Source of the DNA: Cupriavidus taiwanensis
Lineage (GTDB): Bacteria > Pseudomonadota > Gammaproteobacteria > Burkholderiales > Burkholderiaceae
NCBI RefSeq assembly: GCF_900249755.1
Contig: NZ_LT976853.1
Location: 2,560,157 to 2,624,156 of the forward strand
Direction: 5' to 3'
DNA: 64,000 nucleotides
This document shows positions 20,590-30,100 of this stretch, in pieces. The stretch's first letter is position 1. Every line of letters starts with the position of its first letter. The notes below the pieces were generated by a model. The model worked only from the letters and a program-made list of their open reading frames with translations. It was not told where the DNA came from and did no database searches. Made by a program: the position numbers and the translations under genes.

Positions 20590-20821
20590 GATTGCCTCCT
20601 TGCCTGCATGGTTGCCGGCTCAGGCATTCACTTCCGGTGCATTCACGCCATGCGTCCGAAAGTGCGAGCCCGCAAGGCGCACATGGAGCGGCCGATACTC
20701 CCGGTTTGGATTCATGGGCCGGCCCGCTTCCAGTATAGGTGCGCGATGGCCCACGACAATCCGGAAGGCATCACTTCCGGGCAGGCCGGTTCCTTACACG
20801 CGATGCCGGCGGCAAGCCCAC

Positions 20822-21325
20822 TCAGGCCAGCAGGCTGCGCCACAGGGCAAGCTTCTGCTCGAAGCTGCGCGCGGCATGCGCCGGGCTGGACGATGGCAGC
20901 ACCACGGTCTCGTAGCCCTGCGCGGCAAACCGGGGCGCAAAGCGCCCGGAGGTGCCGCCATTGAAGCCGATGCGCCGCAGCGCCGGCGCCAGCGCGCGCA
21001 GGCGCGTGAAATCGTTGGCCTGCGGGTAGCGGATATTGCTGTCGAGGCTGCCTTCGCGCTGGCACGCGCCCAGCACGTCCCACACGCCGATGCGATGCGC
21101 CAGCAGCCGCACCAGCCGTTCGGCATAGGGCAGCTGCGCCAGCGGCTCGCCGGTCAGCGCGCCCAGCAGCGGCCAGAACTGGTTGCGCGGATGGGCGTAG
21201 TACTGGCGCGCGGCGAGCGACGCGGCACCGGGGAAGCTGCCGAGCACCAGCACGCGGGTGTGGGTGTCGATGACGGGCGGCAGGCCCTGGTGGAGGTCGG
21301 GTTGAGAGGGGGTGGTGTCGGGCAT
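20822..21325 (-). CDS. DNA-deoxyinosine (hypoxanthine) glycosylase, UDG superfamily
   Basis: A 167-residue protein of the family-6-type uracil-DNA-glycosylase superfamily, which removes deaminated adenine (hypoxanthine) from DNA. Motifs are VLVLGSFPGAASLAARQYYAHPRNQFWPLLG near the N terminus (residues about 25-53), RIGVWDVLGACQREGSLDSNIR, and VVLPSSSPAHAARSFEQKLALW at the C terminus. The ATG at 21325 starts at MPDTTPSQ. The reading frame extends upstream through a REP-like repeat, which is not part of the gene. Confidence 0.8.
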   Translation of the reverse strand: MPDTTPSQPDLHQGLPPVIDTHTRVLVLGSFPGAASLAARQYYAHPRNQFWPLLGALTGEPLAQLPYAERLVRLLAHRIGVWDVLGACQREGSLDSNIRYPQANDFTRLRALAPALRRIGFNGGTSGRFAPRFAAQGYETVVLPSSSPAHAARSFEQKLALWRSLLA

Positions 21326-21423
21326 GGCAAGAACGCAGGGGCTCGGTTGCTGACCAAGGCGGAACGACGCGTGTTGCAGGCCGCCGGTTTGCGAGAACGT
21401 TTGCGCTGCCACGAACTCCGGCA

Positions 21424-21556
21424 AACGCTCCCCTCTCCCGCGAAGTGGGAGAGGGGTGGGGGTGAGGGCCGGAGCGTCAACGAAGTCCGGCGGTCGGTAT
21501 GCCAGCGCCCTGCCCTCACCCCCGGCCCCTCTCCCGCGAGCGGGAGAGGGGAGCAA
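21424..21556. repeat. Paired REP-like inverted repeats between the glycosylase gene and htpG
   Basis: Two hairpin units of the CTCTCCC family in opposite orientation: CTCCCCTCTCCCGCGAAGTG (21428-21447) followed by GAGAGGGG and TGGGGGTGAGGG, and GCCCTCACCCCCGGCCCC leading into CTCTCCCGCGAGCGGGAGAG (to about 21553), then GGAGCAAACC. This is the same family as at 18.03-18.18 kb. Confidence 0.75.
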
Positions 21557-21583
21557 ACCGGTAGCTTTGCCAGTCAGCGGCCT

Positions 21584-23485
21584 TCAGGCCAGCAGCTTGT
21601 TCACGCGCTGCACGTAGGCCGCCGGGTCCTCCAGCATCCCGCCTTCGGCCAGCAGCGCCTGGTCGAACAGCACCTGCACGCGGTCGCTGAAGGCGTCGCC
21701 CTCCGGCAGATCGCGCAGCTTCTGCACCAGCGCGTGGTCCGGGTTCAGCTCCAGGATCGGCTGCGCATCAGGCGCCTTCTGGCCGGCCTGCTTCAGCAGG
21801 CGCTGCAGGTAGCCGCTCATGTCGCCTTCGTCCGAGACCAGGCACGATGCCGATGCGGTCAGGCGCAGCGTCACGCGCACGTCCTTGGCCTTGCCTTCCA
21901 GCACGGCCTTGGCGCGCTCGACCACGTCCTTCCAGTCGGCTTCGGCCTTCTGCTGCTCGGCCTTCTCGGCTTCGTCGGCGAGCTTGCCCAGGTCGAGGTC
22001 GCCGCGCGCCACCGAGACCAGTTCCTTGCCGTCGAACTCGCGCAGGAACGACAGCATCCATTCATCGACGCGGTCGGTCAGCAGCAGCACTTCGATGCCC
22101 TTCTTGCGGAACACTTCCAGGTGCGGGCTGTTCTTCGCCGCGGACCAGGTGTCGGCGGTGACGTAATAGATCTTGTCCTGCCCTTCCTTCATGCGCCCGA
22201 CGTAGGCGGCCAGCGCCACGTTCTGCTCGGCGGTGTCGTTGTGGGTCGAGGCAAAGCGCAGCAGCCTGGCCACGCGCTCCTGGTTGGCCTGGTCCTCGCC
22301 GACGCCTTCCTTCAGCGCCTGGCCGAACTGCTGCCAGAAGGTGGCGTACTTGGCGCGTTCGGCTTCGTCCTCGCTGTCGGCCAGCGCTTCCAGCATCGAC
22401 AGTACGCGCTTGGTGCAGCCTTCGCGGATCGCCTTGACGTCGCGGCTCTCCTGCAGCAGTTCGCGCGACACGTTCAGCGGCAGGTCGGCCGAATCGACCA
22501 CGCCCTTGACCCAGCGCAGGTAGCCCGGCAACAGCTGCTCGGCGTCGTCCATGATGAAGACGCGCTTCACGTACAGCTTCAGCCCGGCCTTGTGGTTGCG
22601 GTCCCACAGGTCGAACGGCGCGCGTGCCGGGAGGTACAGCAGCTGGGTGTACTCGCTGCGGCCTTCGACGCGGTTATGGGTCCACGCCAGCGGCGCCTCG
22701 TTGTCGTGCGCGATGTGCTGGTAGAAGGCGGTGTACTGCTCGTCGGTGATGTCGGACTTGGCGCGGGTCCACAGCGCGCTGGCCTGGTTCACGCTCTCCC
22801 ACTCGTCGGTGCGCTGGTAGCTGCTGGCTTCGGCGTCCCACACTTCCTTGGGCATGCGGATCGGCAGCGAGATATGGTCCGAGTACTTCTGGATGATGCC
22901 CTTCAGGCGCCAGGCCGACAGGAAATCGTCCTCGCCCTCGCGCAGGTGCAGCGTGATGGTGGTGCCGCGCTCGGCGCGCGCGATGGTGTCGATGGTGAAC
23001 TCGCCGTCGCCGGTGCTTTCCCAGCGCACTGCTTCCTCGGCGCCCAGGCCGGCGCGGCGCGTTTCCACGGTGACCTTGTCGGCGACGATAAAGGCCGAGT
23101 AGAAGCCCACGCCGAACTGGCCGATCAGCGCGGCGTCCTTCTGCTGGTCGCCGGACAGCTGCTGGAAGAACTCCCTGGTGCCCGAACGCGCGATGGTGCC
23201 GAGGTTGCGGATGGCCTCGTCGCGGCTCATGCCGATGCCGTTGTCGGTGATCTTGAGCGTGCGCGCCTTGCTGTCGGCCTCGATGCGGATCGCCAGGTCG
23301 GCGTCGTTCTCGAGCAGGGAGGGATTCGCGATCGCCTCGAAGCGCAGCTTGTCAGTGGCGTCCGAAGCATTCGAGACCAGCTCGCGCAGGAAGATTTCCT
23401 TGTTGCTGTACAGCGAGTGGATCATCAGGTGCAGCAGCTGCTTCACTTCCGCCTGGAAGCTCATCGTCTCGTGCGGTGCGGTCAT
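21584..23485 (-). CDS. htpG: Molecular chaperone HtpG (Hsp90)
   Basis: ATP-dependent cytosolic chaperone. From the ATG at 23485, preceded by AAGAGGAGAA, the product is 633 residues, the normal length. The GHKL ATPase domain shows [37 protein letters not shown] and [17 protein letters not shown]. The middle domain has WAFD-type [31 protein letters not shown] dimerisation domain ends at VQRVNKLLA. Nothing is missing. Confidence 0.97.
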   Translation of the reverse strand: MTAPHETMSFQAEVKQLLHLMIHSLYSNKEIFLRELVSNASDATDKLRFEAIANPSLLENDADLAIRIEADSKARTLKITDNGIGMSRDEAIRNLGTIARSGTREFFQQLSGDQQKDAALIGQFGVGFYSAFIVADKVTVETRRAGLGAEEAVRWESTGDGEFTIDTIARAERGTTITLHLREGEDDFLSAWRLKGIIQKYSDHISLPIRMPKEVWDAEASSYQRTDEWESVNQASALWTRAKSDITDEQYTAFYQHIAHDNEAPLAWTHNRVEGRSEYTQLLYLPARAPFDLWDRNHKAGLKLYVKRVFIMDDAEQLLPGYLRWVKGVVDSADLPLNVSRELLQESRDVKAIREGCTKRVLSMLEALADSEDEAERAKYATFWQQFGQALKEGVGEDQANQERVARLLRFASTHNDTAEQNVALAAYVGRMKEGQDKIYYVTADTWSAAKNSPHLEVFRKKGIEVLLLTDRVDEWMLSFLREFDGKELVSVARGDLDLGKLADEAEKAEQQKAEADWKDVVERAKAVLEGKAKDVRVTLRLTASASCLVSDEGDMSGYLQRLLKQAGQKAPDAQPILELNPDHALVQKLRDLPEGDAFSDRVQVLFDQALLAEGGMLEDPAAYVQRVNKLLA

Positions 23486-23602
23486 GGTTCTCCTCTTGAA
23501 AACAGGCAAGTCTGGATGGGTTGGATGGCCGCGGGGGCCGTGCCGGCAAAAATAGGGACGCCCGGGCCATTTTCAAGACCCGGGACACGCCGGACGCCCC
23601 CG

Positions 23603-25156
23603 CTACAGCCGTTCGAGCTGGCGCGCCAGGAAGCGCAGCATATCGGGGTCGCCGCTGCTGGCGACGTTGAAGCGCATCCACCCCGACGGCATCTGCGATG
23701 GCGAAAACAGGCTGCCGGGGGCGAACAGGTAGCCCTCTTCGTGGCCGGCGGTGGCAATGGCGTTGGAATCGCGGCCGCTGTCGGCCCACAGGTACATGCC
23801 GGCATGCTGGCCGGGGAACAGGCGCAGGCCCAGCCGTTCCAGCGCGCGCCGGGTGTCGTCGCGGGCGCGGTCCAGCCGCGTGCGCACGCGCTCCACATGC
23901 TTGCGGTAATGCCCTTCGGTCAGCACCTTGTACAGCACCCGCTCGTTGATCTCGGGCGTGGCCAGCCCGGCCAGCAGCTTGCTGTCGGTCAGCGCCGCCG
24001 CCATCTCGGGATGCGCGGCGATAAAGCCGACGCGCAGGTTTGCCGCCAGCGTCTTGGAGAAGCTGCCCAGGTAGATCACCCGGCGCAGCTGGTCCAGGCT
24101 GGCCAGCCGGGTGGCGGCGTGGCCGGGCGGGCACAGGTCGCAGTAGATGTCGTCCTCGACGATCAGGAAGTCGTACTGCTCGGCCAGGCGCAGCAGCTGG
24201 AACGCCTTGGCCGCCGACAGCGAGGTGCCGGTCGGGTTGTGCAGCACGGAATTGATCACGAACAGCCTGGGGCGGTGCGCCTGCACGATGCGCTCCAGCG
24301 CCTCCAGGTCCGGCCCTTCCCCGGTGTAGGGCACGCCGATCACCTGCGCGCCCTGCGCGGCAAAGCGGCCGAACATCACGAACCACGCCGGGTCGCCCAC
24401 CAGCACCGCGTCGCCGGGCTGCAGGTAGAGCCGGGCGATCAGGTCGAGCGCCTGGGTGATGCCCGAGGTCAGCACGATCTGCTCGGCGCCGGCGCGGATC
24501 TCCAGTTCTTCCAGCCGGGTGCGCAGCTGCTGGCGCAGCGGCAGGAAACCCTGCGGCGTGCCGCTGGCGAGGAAGTGGTTGCCGGGCTGGCGGCCTAGCC
24601 CGCGCAGCGCGCTGGCGATCAGCTCGCCGTCGAGCCAGTCGTTGGGCAGGAAGCCCAGCCCGGGCGCCTTGTGCGCCTCGGCGGTATGGAACATGCTGCG
24701 CAGCAGCCAGGTCACGTCGATCTTGCGCGCCGGCGGCGCCGCGTCGCGCGCGACCGGCGCCGCCGGCGCGGCCGGGGCCCGCTCGCGCACGTAGAAGCCC
24801 GAGCCCCGGCGCGATTCCAGGTAGCCCAGCGCCACCAGGCGCTCGTAGGCCTCGACCACGGTAAAGCGCGAGATGCCCTTCTCCTGCGCCAGCTGCCGGA
24901 TCGACGGCATGCGCATGCCGGCGCGGAACACGCGCTCGTCGATGCGCATGCGCGCCCATTCGGTCAGCTGCCCGACCAGCGTCATCTGCGCCGACGGGAC
25001 CGGGTCCGGCAGCCGCTCGGTCGGCGGCAGCACCAGCTGCAGCGCGCGCGCCGGCGCGGCGCCGGCTGTAGCTTGCCGGCCGCCTCGGCTATCCTTCTGG
25101 CGGGCCATCGCGGCGCTTTCGCCGCCGGCGTCGCCCTTGCGGGTATGGGCATCCAT
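23603..25156 (-). CDS. MocR/PdxR-type regulator (GntR wHTH fused to class I aminotransferase)
   Basis: A 517-residue PLP-dependent transcription regulator. The winged helix spans about residues 55-125 (WARMRIDERVFRAGMRMPSIRQLAQEKGISRFTVVEAYERLVALGYLESRRGSGFYV). A fold-type I aminotransferase domain follows, with PLP-Lys in YLGSFSKTLAANLRVGF and the Asp/Tyr region VEDDIYCDLCPPG. The ATG at 25156 has AGGAGC upstream; an earlier start adds 26 residues. It is divergent from the VOC/AlaX/LysE genes, with repeated ACTGTACC elements between them, so control of that set and autoregulation are likely. Such regulators typically act on vitamin B6, GABA or taurine genes; the target is not evident. Confidence 0.88.
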   Translation of the reverse strand: MDAHTRKGDAGGESAAMARQKDSRGGRQATAGAAPARALQLVLPPTERLPDPVPSAQMTLVGQLTEWARMRIDERVFRAGMRMPSIRQLAQEKGISRFTVVEAYERLVALGYLESRRGSGFYVRERAPAAPAAPVARDAAPPARKIDVTWLLRSMFHTAEAHKAPGLGFLPNDWLDGELIASALRGLGRQPGNHFLASGTPQGFLPLRQQLRTRLEELEIRAGAEQIVLTSGITQALDLIARLYLQPGDAVLVGDPAWFVMFGRFAAQGAQVIGVPYTGEGPDLEALERIVQAHRPRLFVINSVLHNPTGTSLSAAKAFQLLRLAEQYDFLIVEDDIYCDLCPPGHAATRLASLDQLRRVIYLGSFSKTLAANLRVGFIAAHPEMAAALTDSKLLAGLATPEINERVLYKVLTEGHYRKHVERVRTRLDRARDDTRRALERLGLRLFPGQHAGMYLWADSGRDSNAIATAGHEEGYLFAPGSLFSPSQMPSGWMRFNVASSGDPDMLRFLARQLERL

Positions 25157-25170
25157 GTGCTGCTCCTGCA

Positions 25171-25220
25171 ACTGTACTGAAGACGATCCGCTGAACTGTA
25201 CCGGTACTGTACCGAGTACC
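25171..25220. promoter_or_regulatory. Repeated ACTGTAC(C) elements: likely MocR operator
   Basis: ACTGTAC occurs at 25171-25177 and ACTGTACCG at 25195-25203 and 25206-25214. The last two are spaced 11 bases apart and embed the palindrome GTACCGGTAC. They lie between the MocR gene and the divergent VOC-AlaX-LysE set. Direct repeats of this kind are the usual binding sites of MocR regulators. Confidence 0.55.
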
Positions 25221-25240
25221 TTGTCTACCATCAAGCCAAG

Positions 25241-25918
25241 ATGAAGCTAGCCCTCGATCACCTCGTCGTTGCCGCCCCCGACCTCGACGCCGGCACCGAT
25301 TACGTTGCCGGCGTGCTGGGCATCGCGCCCCAGGGCGGCGGCGCGCATGCGGCCATGGGCACGCACAACCGCGTGCTCGGCCTGTTCGGCGGCATCTACC
25401 TGGAAGTGATCGCGATCGATCCCGCCGCCGCCGCGCCGGCGCGGCCGCGCTGGTTCGGGCTGGACACCGAAGCCGTGCAGCAGCGCCTGCGCGACGGCCC
25501 GTTCCTGCTGCACTGGGCCGCGCGCGTGGAGCGGCCCGCCGACCTGGGCCGATGGCAGGCGCAGTATCCCGAACGCATCGCCCCGGTGATCCCGATGAGC
25601 CGGGGCAGCCTGCACTGGCGCATCACCGTGCCCGCCGACGGCAGCCTGCCCGCCTGGGCCGGCGAAGCCGGCAGCGCCGGCGACGGCGCGCTGCCCAGCC
25701 TGATCCAGTGGGACGTGGCCGCCCACCCCGGCGCCAGCCTGCCGCGGCAGGACCTGGCGCTGCGCCGGCTCGGCGCGCGCCATCCGCGCGCCGAGCTGCT
25801 GCGCCAGGGGCTGGCCTGGCTGGGCGCCGACCACCTGGTCGCCGTCGAGCAGGACGACGGCGCCCCTGAACTGATTGCCGAAATCGAGACGGCGCAGGGC
25901 ATCCGCACCCTGCGCTAG
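25241..25918 (+). CDS. VOC/glyoxalase-like domain protein (Glyoxalase_3 type)
   Basis: A 225-residue protein beginning MKLALDHLVVAAPDLDAGTDYV, the beta-alpha-beta start of the vicinal oxygen chelate fold, with GTHNRVLGLFGGIYLEVIAID as a second conserved strand pair. The Asp/His in LDHLVVAAPDL and the Glu in LEVIA are likely metal ligands. The frame starts only 84 bases from the divergent MocR gene. It is the first gene of a run with the AlaX-like and LysE genes. Substrate unknown. Confidence 0.75.
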   Translation: MKLALDHLVVAAPDLDAGTDYVAGVLGIAPQGGGAHAAMGTHNRVLGLFGGIYLEVIAIDPAAAAPARPRWFGLDTEAVQQRLRDGPFLLHWAARVERPADLGRWQAQYPERIAPVIPMSRGSLHWRITVPADGSLPAWAGEAGSAGDGALPSLIQWDVAAHPGASLPRQDLALRRLGARHPRAELLRQGLAWLGADHLVAVEQDDGAPELIAEIETAQGIRTLR

Positions 25919-25950
25919 CCATCCCCATAACAAGCCAAAGGAGCCCCCCG

Positions 25951-26664
25951 ATGTCCGCGACCCGCAAGCGTTTCGACGAAGACCCGTACCTCGGCCACTG
26001 CAGCGCCACCGTGGTGGCCGCCAGCGCCGACGGCATCGAGCTCGACCAGACCGTGTGCTATGCGCGCAGCGGCGGCCAGGCCGGCGACACCGCCACGCTG
26101 GCGCTGGCCGACGGACGCACCGTCGCCATCGTCGACACCGTCTATGCCGACGACCGCAGCCGCATCCTGCACGTGCCGGCCGCCGGGGCGCCGCTGCCGC
26201 GCGCCGGCGAGCCCGTCACCGTGACGATCGACTGGGGCCGCCGCCACCGGCTGATGCGCCTGCACACCTGCCTGCACCTGCTGGGCTCGCTGATCCCGGT
26301 GCCGGTGACCGGCTGCGGCATCTCGCCGGATGCCGCGCGCATCGACTTCGACCTGCCCGAAGCCACGCTCGACAAGGCTGACCTGACCGAGCGCCTGAAC
26401 GCGCTGATCCGCGCCAACACCGCGGTGCGCACCACCCTGATCACGCCGCAGGAACTGGCCGCGCAGCCGGACCTGGTGCGCACCATCGGCGCCGCCCCGC
26501 CGGCGGGCACGGCCAGCATCCGCATCATCGAGATCCCCGGCGTCGACCGCCAGCCGTGCGGCGGCACGCACGTCGCCAACACCGGCGAGATCGGCGCGGT
26601 GGTGGTGACCAGGATCGAAAAGAAGAGCCGCACCAACCGGCGCGTGGCGGTGGCGTTCGCATGA
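25951..26664 (+). CDS. AlaX-like alanyl-tRNA editing protein
   Basis: A 237-residue stand-alone homologue of the editing domain of alanyl-tRNA synthetase, which hydrolyses misacylated tRNA-Ala. The zinc-binding residues are in RLHTCLHLLG (HxxxH) and QPCGGTHVANTGEIG (CxxxH), all present. AAAGGAG lies before the ATG. Its stop overlaps the lysE-type start (ATGA), so the two are translationally coupled. Regulation by the divergent MocR protein is possible. Length suits the AlaX-M/L type. Confidence 0.85.
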   Translation: MSATRKRFDEDPYLGHCSATVVAASADGIELDQTVCYARSGGQAGDTATLALADGRTVAIVDTVYADDRSRILHVPAAGAPLPRAGEPVTVTIDWGRRHRLMRLHTCLHLLGSLIPVPVTGCGISPDAARIDFDLPEATLDKADLTERLNALIRANTAVRTTLITPQELAAQPDLVRTIGAAPPAGTASIRIIEIPGVDRQPCGGTHVANTGEIGAVVVTRIEKKSRTNRRVAVAFA

Positions 26665-27314
26665 CCGGCGCCGGACTGCCAGGGCAGCTGCTGACCGGCC
26701 TGAGCGCCGCGCAGTTCGCGGCGCTGCTGACGCTGCTCACGGTCGGCCTGTTCACCCCGGGGCCGAACACCACCATCGCCGCGGTCACCGGCGCCAACTT
26801 CGGCCTGCGCGCCACGCTGCCGCACTGCGTCGGCGTCGCGTTCGGCTTTGCCAGCATCCTGGCGCTGTGCGCGCTGGGCGTGGGCGCGCTGATCCTGGGC
26901 CAGCCCGCGCTGGCCGCCGCCGTGCACGCGGCCGGCGTGGCCTACCTGCTGTGGCTGGCATGGAAAATCGCGCGCAGCACGGCGCTGGCGGAAAAACAGG
27001 TGCTGCGCCCGCTCAGCGTGTGGCAGTCGGCGGCGCTGCAGTACGCCAACATCAAGGCGTGGATGCTGGCGCTGGCGGTGGCGGCGTCGTACATGGCGGG
27101 CGCGCCGGCGCCGGCGCAGCGCATGCTGCTGGTGTGCGGCGTGTTCGGCGTGCTGGGCTTTGTCAGCAACGGCGTCTACGGCGCGGTGGGCGCGTCGCTG
27201 CGGCAATGGCTGCAGCAGGGCCGGCGCGTGCGCTGGTTCAACCGGGCCATGGGCGCGGCGCTGGCGCTGACCGCGCTGTGGATCGCCGTCAGCGCCCGCC
27301 CCGGCGGGCATTGA
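26661..27314 (+). CDS. LysE/RhtB-family amino-acid exporter
   Basis: A 217-residue inner-membrane protein with five or six hydrophobic segments. The family signature TVGLFTPGPNTTIAAVTGANFGLRATLPHCVGVAFG is near the N terminus. The protein ends IAVSARPGGH. The start overlaps the AlaX-like stop by ATGA. LysE/RhtB proteins export small amino acids such as lysine, arginine, homoserine or threonine. The substrate here is not evident from sequence. Confidence 0.85.
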   Translation: MTGAGLPGQLLTGLSAAQFAALLTLLTVGLFTPGPNTTIAAVTGANFGLRATLPHCVGVAFGFASILALCALGVGALILGQPALAAAVHAAGVAYLLWLAWKIARSTALAEKQVLRPLSVWQSAALQYANIKAWMLALAVAASYMAGAPAPAQRMLLVCGVFGVLGFVSNGVYGAVGASLRQWLQQGRRVRWFNRAMGAALALTALWIAVSARPGGH

Positions 27315-27344
27315 ATCGAACGACAGGAACCCAGGAGGCCAACC

Positions 27345-28319
27345 ATGCCCGCTCCCTCCCCCGCTTCCCCGCCTTCGCCACCCCCGTCCGGCGGCATGCT
27401 GCTCGGCTTTATCGGCGTGGCGATCTTCAGCCAGACGCTGCCGTTCACGCGCATGGCGGTGGCGGAACTGGACCCCATCTTCGTCGCGCTGGCGCGGGCG
27501 GTGCTGGCCGCGCTGCTGGCGCTGGCGCTGCTGGCCTGGCGCGGCGCGCTGCGCGCGGGCCGGCGCCCGCGCGGCGGGCAATGGGCGCGGCTGGCGGTGA
27601 CCGCGCTGGGCGTGGTGGCGGGCTTCCCGCTGTTTTCTTCGCTGGCCATGCGCGAGGTGCCGGCCAGCCATGGCGCCATCGTGATCGGGCTGCTGCCGCT
27701 GGCGACCGCGGTGTTCGCCGCATGGTTCGGGCGCGAGCGGCCGTCGCCAGCGTTCTGGCTGTCGGCCGTGGCCGGCAGCGCGCTGGTGGTGGGCTTCGCG
27801 GTCTGGCAGGGCGCCGGCGGCCTGCAGCATGCCGACTGGTACCTGTTCGCCGCCGTGGTGCTGGGCGCGCTGGGCTATGCCGAGGGCGGCAAGCTGTCGC
27901 GCGAGCTGGGCGGGCTGGAAACCATCAGCTGGGCGCTGGTGGTATCGCTGCCGGTGCTGGTGCCGGTGGTGGCCTGGCTGACGCTGCGCGACCTGCCGGC
28001 GATTTCCGCGGCGTCGCCGCGGGCCTGGGGCGGCATGGCCTATGTTTCGGTGTTCTCGATGTTCGTGGGCTTCCTTTTCTGGTACGCCGGCCTGGCAAAA
28101 GGCGGCGTGGCCCGCGTCGGCCAGATACAATTGCTGCAGCCGTTCCTGACGCTGGCGGGCGGCGCGCTGATCCTGTCCGAGCCGCTTGACGCTGCCACCA
28201 TCGCCTTCGCGGTGGCGGTGATCGCCGTCGTGGCCCTGGGCCGCCGCGCCGCCGTGCAGCAATCCGCACCTGCCCCCGCCCCGGAACCCCCACCGATCCT
28301 TCCCGGACGCATTCACTGA
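27345..28319 (+). CDS. EamA-family (DMT) transporter
   Basis: A 324-residue inner-membrane protein with about ten hydrophobic segments and two EamA repeats. The first repeat begins MLLGFIGVAIFSQTLPFTRMAVAELDP and the second GALGYAEGGKLSRELGGLETISWALV. AGGAGG at 27333-27338 precedes the start. A proline-rich N-terminal tail and a Pro/Ala-rich C-terminal tail lie outside the repeats. It follows the LysE gene with a 30-base gap and precedes ridA closely, so the run is likely one transcript. Metabolite exporter; substrate unknown. Confidence 0.88.
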   Translation: MPAPSPASPPSPPPSGGMLLGFIGVAIFSQTLPFTRMAVAELDPIFVALARAVLAALLALALLAWRGALRAGRRPRGGQWARLAVTALGVVAGFPLFSSLAMREVPASHGAIVIGLLPLATAVFAAWFGRERPSPAFWLSAVAGSALVVGFAVWQGAGGLQHADWYLFAAVVLGALGYAEGGKLSRELGGLETISWALVVSLPVLVPVVAWLTLRDLPAISAASPRAWGGMAYVSVFSMFVGFLFWYAGLAKGGVARVGQIQLLQPFLTLAGGALILSEPLDAATIAFAVAVIAVVALGRRAAVQQSAPAPAPEPPPILPGRIH

Positions 28320-28330
28320 CTGGAGCCTAC

Positions 28331-28798
28331 ATGTCCCAAACCTCGGTCTACGATACCCTTGCCCGCCTCGGCATCGAACTGCCGGCCGTCAGCGCCCCCG
28401 CCGCCGCCTATGTGATGGCCGCGCAGACCGGCAACACCGTGTTCCTGTCGGGCCATATCGCGCGCAAGGACGGCAAGGTATGGACCGGCAAGCTGGGCCA
28501 GGACATCGACACCGAAACCGGCAAGGCCGCCGCCCGCGCCGTCGCCATCGACCTGCTGGCGACGCTGCATGCGCATGTCGGCGACCTGAACCGCGTCAGC
28601 CGCATCGTCAAGGTGATGAGCCTGGTCAATTCGACCACCGACTTCACCGAACAGCACCTGGTCACCAACGGCGCCTCCGAGCTGCTGGCCGAAGTCTTCG
28701 GCGACAAGGGCAAGCATGCGCGCAGCGCGTTCGGCGTGGCGCAGGTGCCGCTGGGCGCGTGCGTCGAGATCGAGCTGATCGCCGAAGTGCAGGGCTGA
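28331..28798 (+). CDS. RidA/YjgF-family enamine/imine deaminase
   Basis: A 155-residue RidA-family protein that hydrolyses reactive enamines formed by PLP enzymes. Family segments are NTVFLSGHIARKDGKVWTGKLGQDIDTETGKAAAR, RIVKVMSLVNSTTDFTEQHLV and FGVAQVPLGACVEIELIAEV. The length is longer than the 125-residue minimum because of an N-terminal extension. It sits 11 bases after the EamA gene and directly before a PLP aminotransferase, so it probably detoxifies that enzyme's intermediates. Confidence 0.9.
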   Translation: MSQTSVYDTLARLGIELPAVSAPAAAYVMAAQTGNTVFLSGHIARKDGKVWTGKLGQDIDTETGKAAARAVAIDLLATLHAHVGDLNRVSRIVKVMSLVNSTTDFTEQHLVTNGASELLAEVFGDKGKHARSAFGVAQVPLGACVEIELIAEVQG

Positions 28799-28877
28799 AT
28801 ATTTTTCGTTGACCGGGCGGCCGGCCGCAGCCGTGGCCGCTCTCCCAAGAATCACCGCAGACCACAAGAGACACATC

Positions 28878-30062
28878 ATGAAATGGGCCATCTCCCGCCG
28901 GGCGCAGCAACTGACCAGCTCGGCCATCCGCGAAATCCTCAAGGTCACCGAGCGTCCGGAAGTCATTTCGTTCGCCGGCGGCCTGCCGTCTCCGGCGTCG
29001 TTCCCGGTAGCGGCGATGGAAGCCGCGACGGCCCGCGTGTTCGCCGACAACCCGCAGGCGGCGCTGCAATACGCCGCGACCGAAGGCTACCTGCCGCTGC
29101 GCGAGTTCGTCGCCAGGCGCCATGACGTGGCGGTCGAGCGCGTGCTGATCACCACCGGCTCGCAGCAGGCGCTGGACCTGATCGCCAAGGTGATGATCGA
29201 CCCGGGCAGCAAGGTGATGGTGGAAACCCCCAGCTACCTCGGCGCGCTGCAGGCGTTCTCGCTGTTCGAACCTGAGTTCGTCTCGATCCCCAGCGACGAC
29301 AAGGGCCTGCTGCCCGAGGCGCTGACCCCCGAACTGACCGCCGGCGCGCGCTTCCTGTACGCCCTGCCCAACTTCCAGAACCCGACCGGGCGCCGCCTGC
29401 CGCTCGAGCGCCGCCAGGCGCTGGTGGCGCGCGCGCAGCAACTGGGCGTGCTGCTGGTCGAGGACGACCCGTACGGCGCGCTCAGCTACACCGGCGACCA
29501 GTTGCCCAGCCTGCTGTCGATGAACCCGGACGGCGTGATCTACATGGGCTCGTTCTCGAAGATCCTGGCTCCCGGCATGCGCCTGGGCTACGTGATCGCC
29601 CCGCCCGAGCTGCATTTCAAGCTGTGCCAGGCCAAGCAGGCGTCGGACCTGCACACGCCCACCTTCACCCAGCGCGTGGCCTACGAGACCGTGCGCGACG
29701 GCCTGCTCGACACCCACATCCCGACCATCCGCGAGCTCTACGGCAAGCAGTGCCAGACCATGCTGGATGCGCTCAAGCGCCACATGCCCGAAGGAGTCAG
29801 CTGGAATACGCCCGAAGGCGGCATGTTTATCTGGATGGAGCTGCCCGAGGGCCTGGACAGCATGGCGATCCTGGAAGAAGCGGTGAAGCGCAACGTCGCC
29901 TACGTGCCGGGCGCCCCGTTCTACGCCAACAACCCGAAGCGCAACGCGCTGCGCCTGGCCTTCGTGACGGTGCCGGCAGAACGCATCGAGCAGGGCGTGG
30001 CGATCCTCGGCGAGCTGTTCCGCGAAGCCATCGCCGCGGCGCGGCAGCCGCGCGCGGCCTGA
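28878..30062 (+). CDS. PLP-dependent class I/II aminotransferase (LysN/2-aminoadipate-transaminase-like)
   Basis: A 394-residue fold-type I aminotransferase without the regulatory wHTH of the MocR gene at 23.6 kb. PLP-Lys lies in YMGSFSKILAPGMRLGY, and the Asp/Tyr segment is LVEDDPYGALSY. NFQNPTGRRLPLERRQALV is the family PNFQNPTG block. The start ATG (MKWAISRRAQ) is about 80 bases after ridA. The family includes alpha-aminoadipate and aromatic transaminases; the substrate cannot be read here. Its neighbour RidA fits an enamine-producing transaminase. Confidence 0.85.
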   Translation: MKWAISRRAQQLTSSAIREILKVTERPEVISFAGGLPSPASFPVAAMEAATARVFADNPQAALQYAATEGYLPLREFVARRHDVAVERVLITTGSQQALDLIAKVMIDPGSKVMVETPSYLGALQAFSLFEPEFVSIPSDDKGLLPEALTPELTAGARFLYALPNFQNPTGRRLPLERRQALVARAQQLGVLLVEDDPYGALSYTGDQLPSLLSMNPDGVIYMGSFSKILAPGMRLGYVIAPPELHFKLCQAKQASDLHTPTFTQRVAYETVRDGLLDTHIPTIRELYGKQCQTMLDALKRHMPEGVSWNTPEGGMFIWMELPEGLDSMAILEEAVKRNVAYVPGAPFYANNPKRNALRLAFVTVPAERIEQGVAILGELFREAIAAARQPRAA

Positions 30063-30100
30063 AGCCACGGCAAGCGGGCGCACCTCATTCAGGAGACGAC

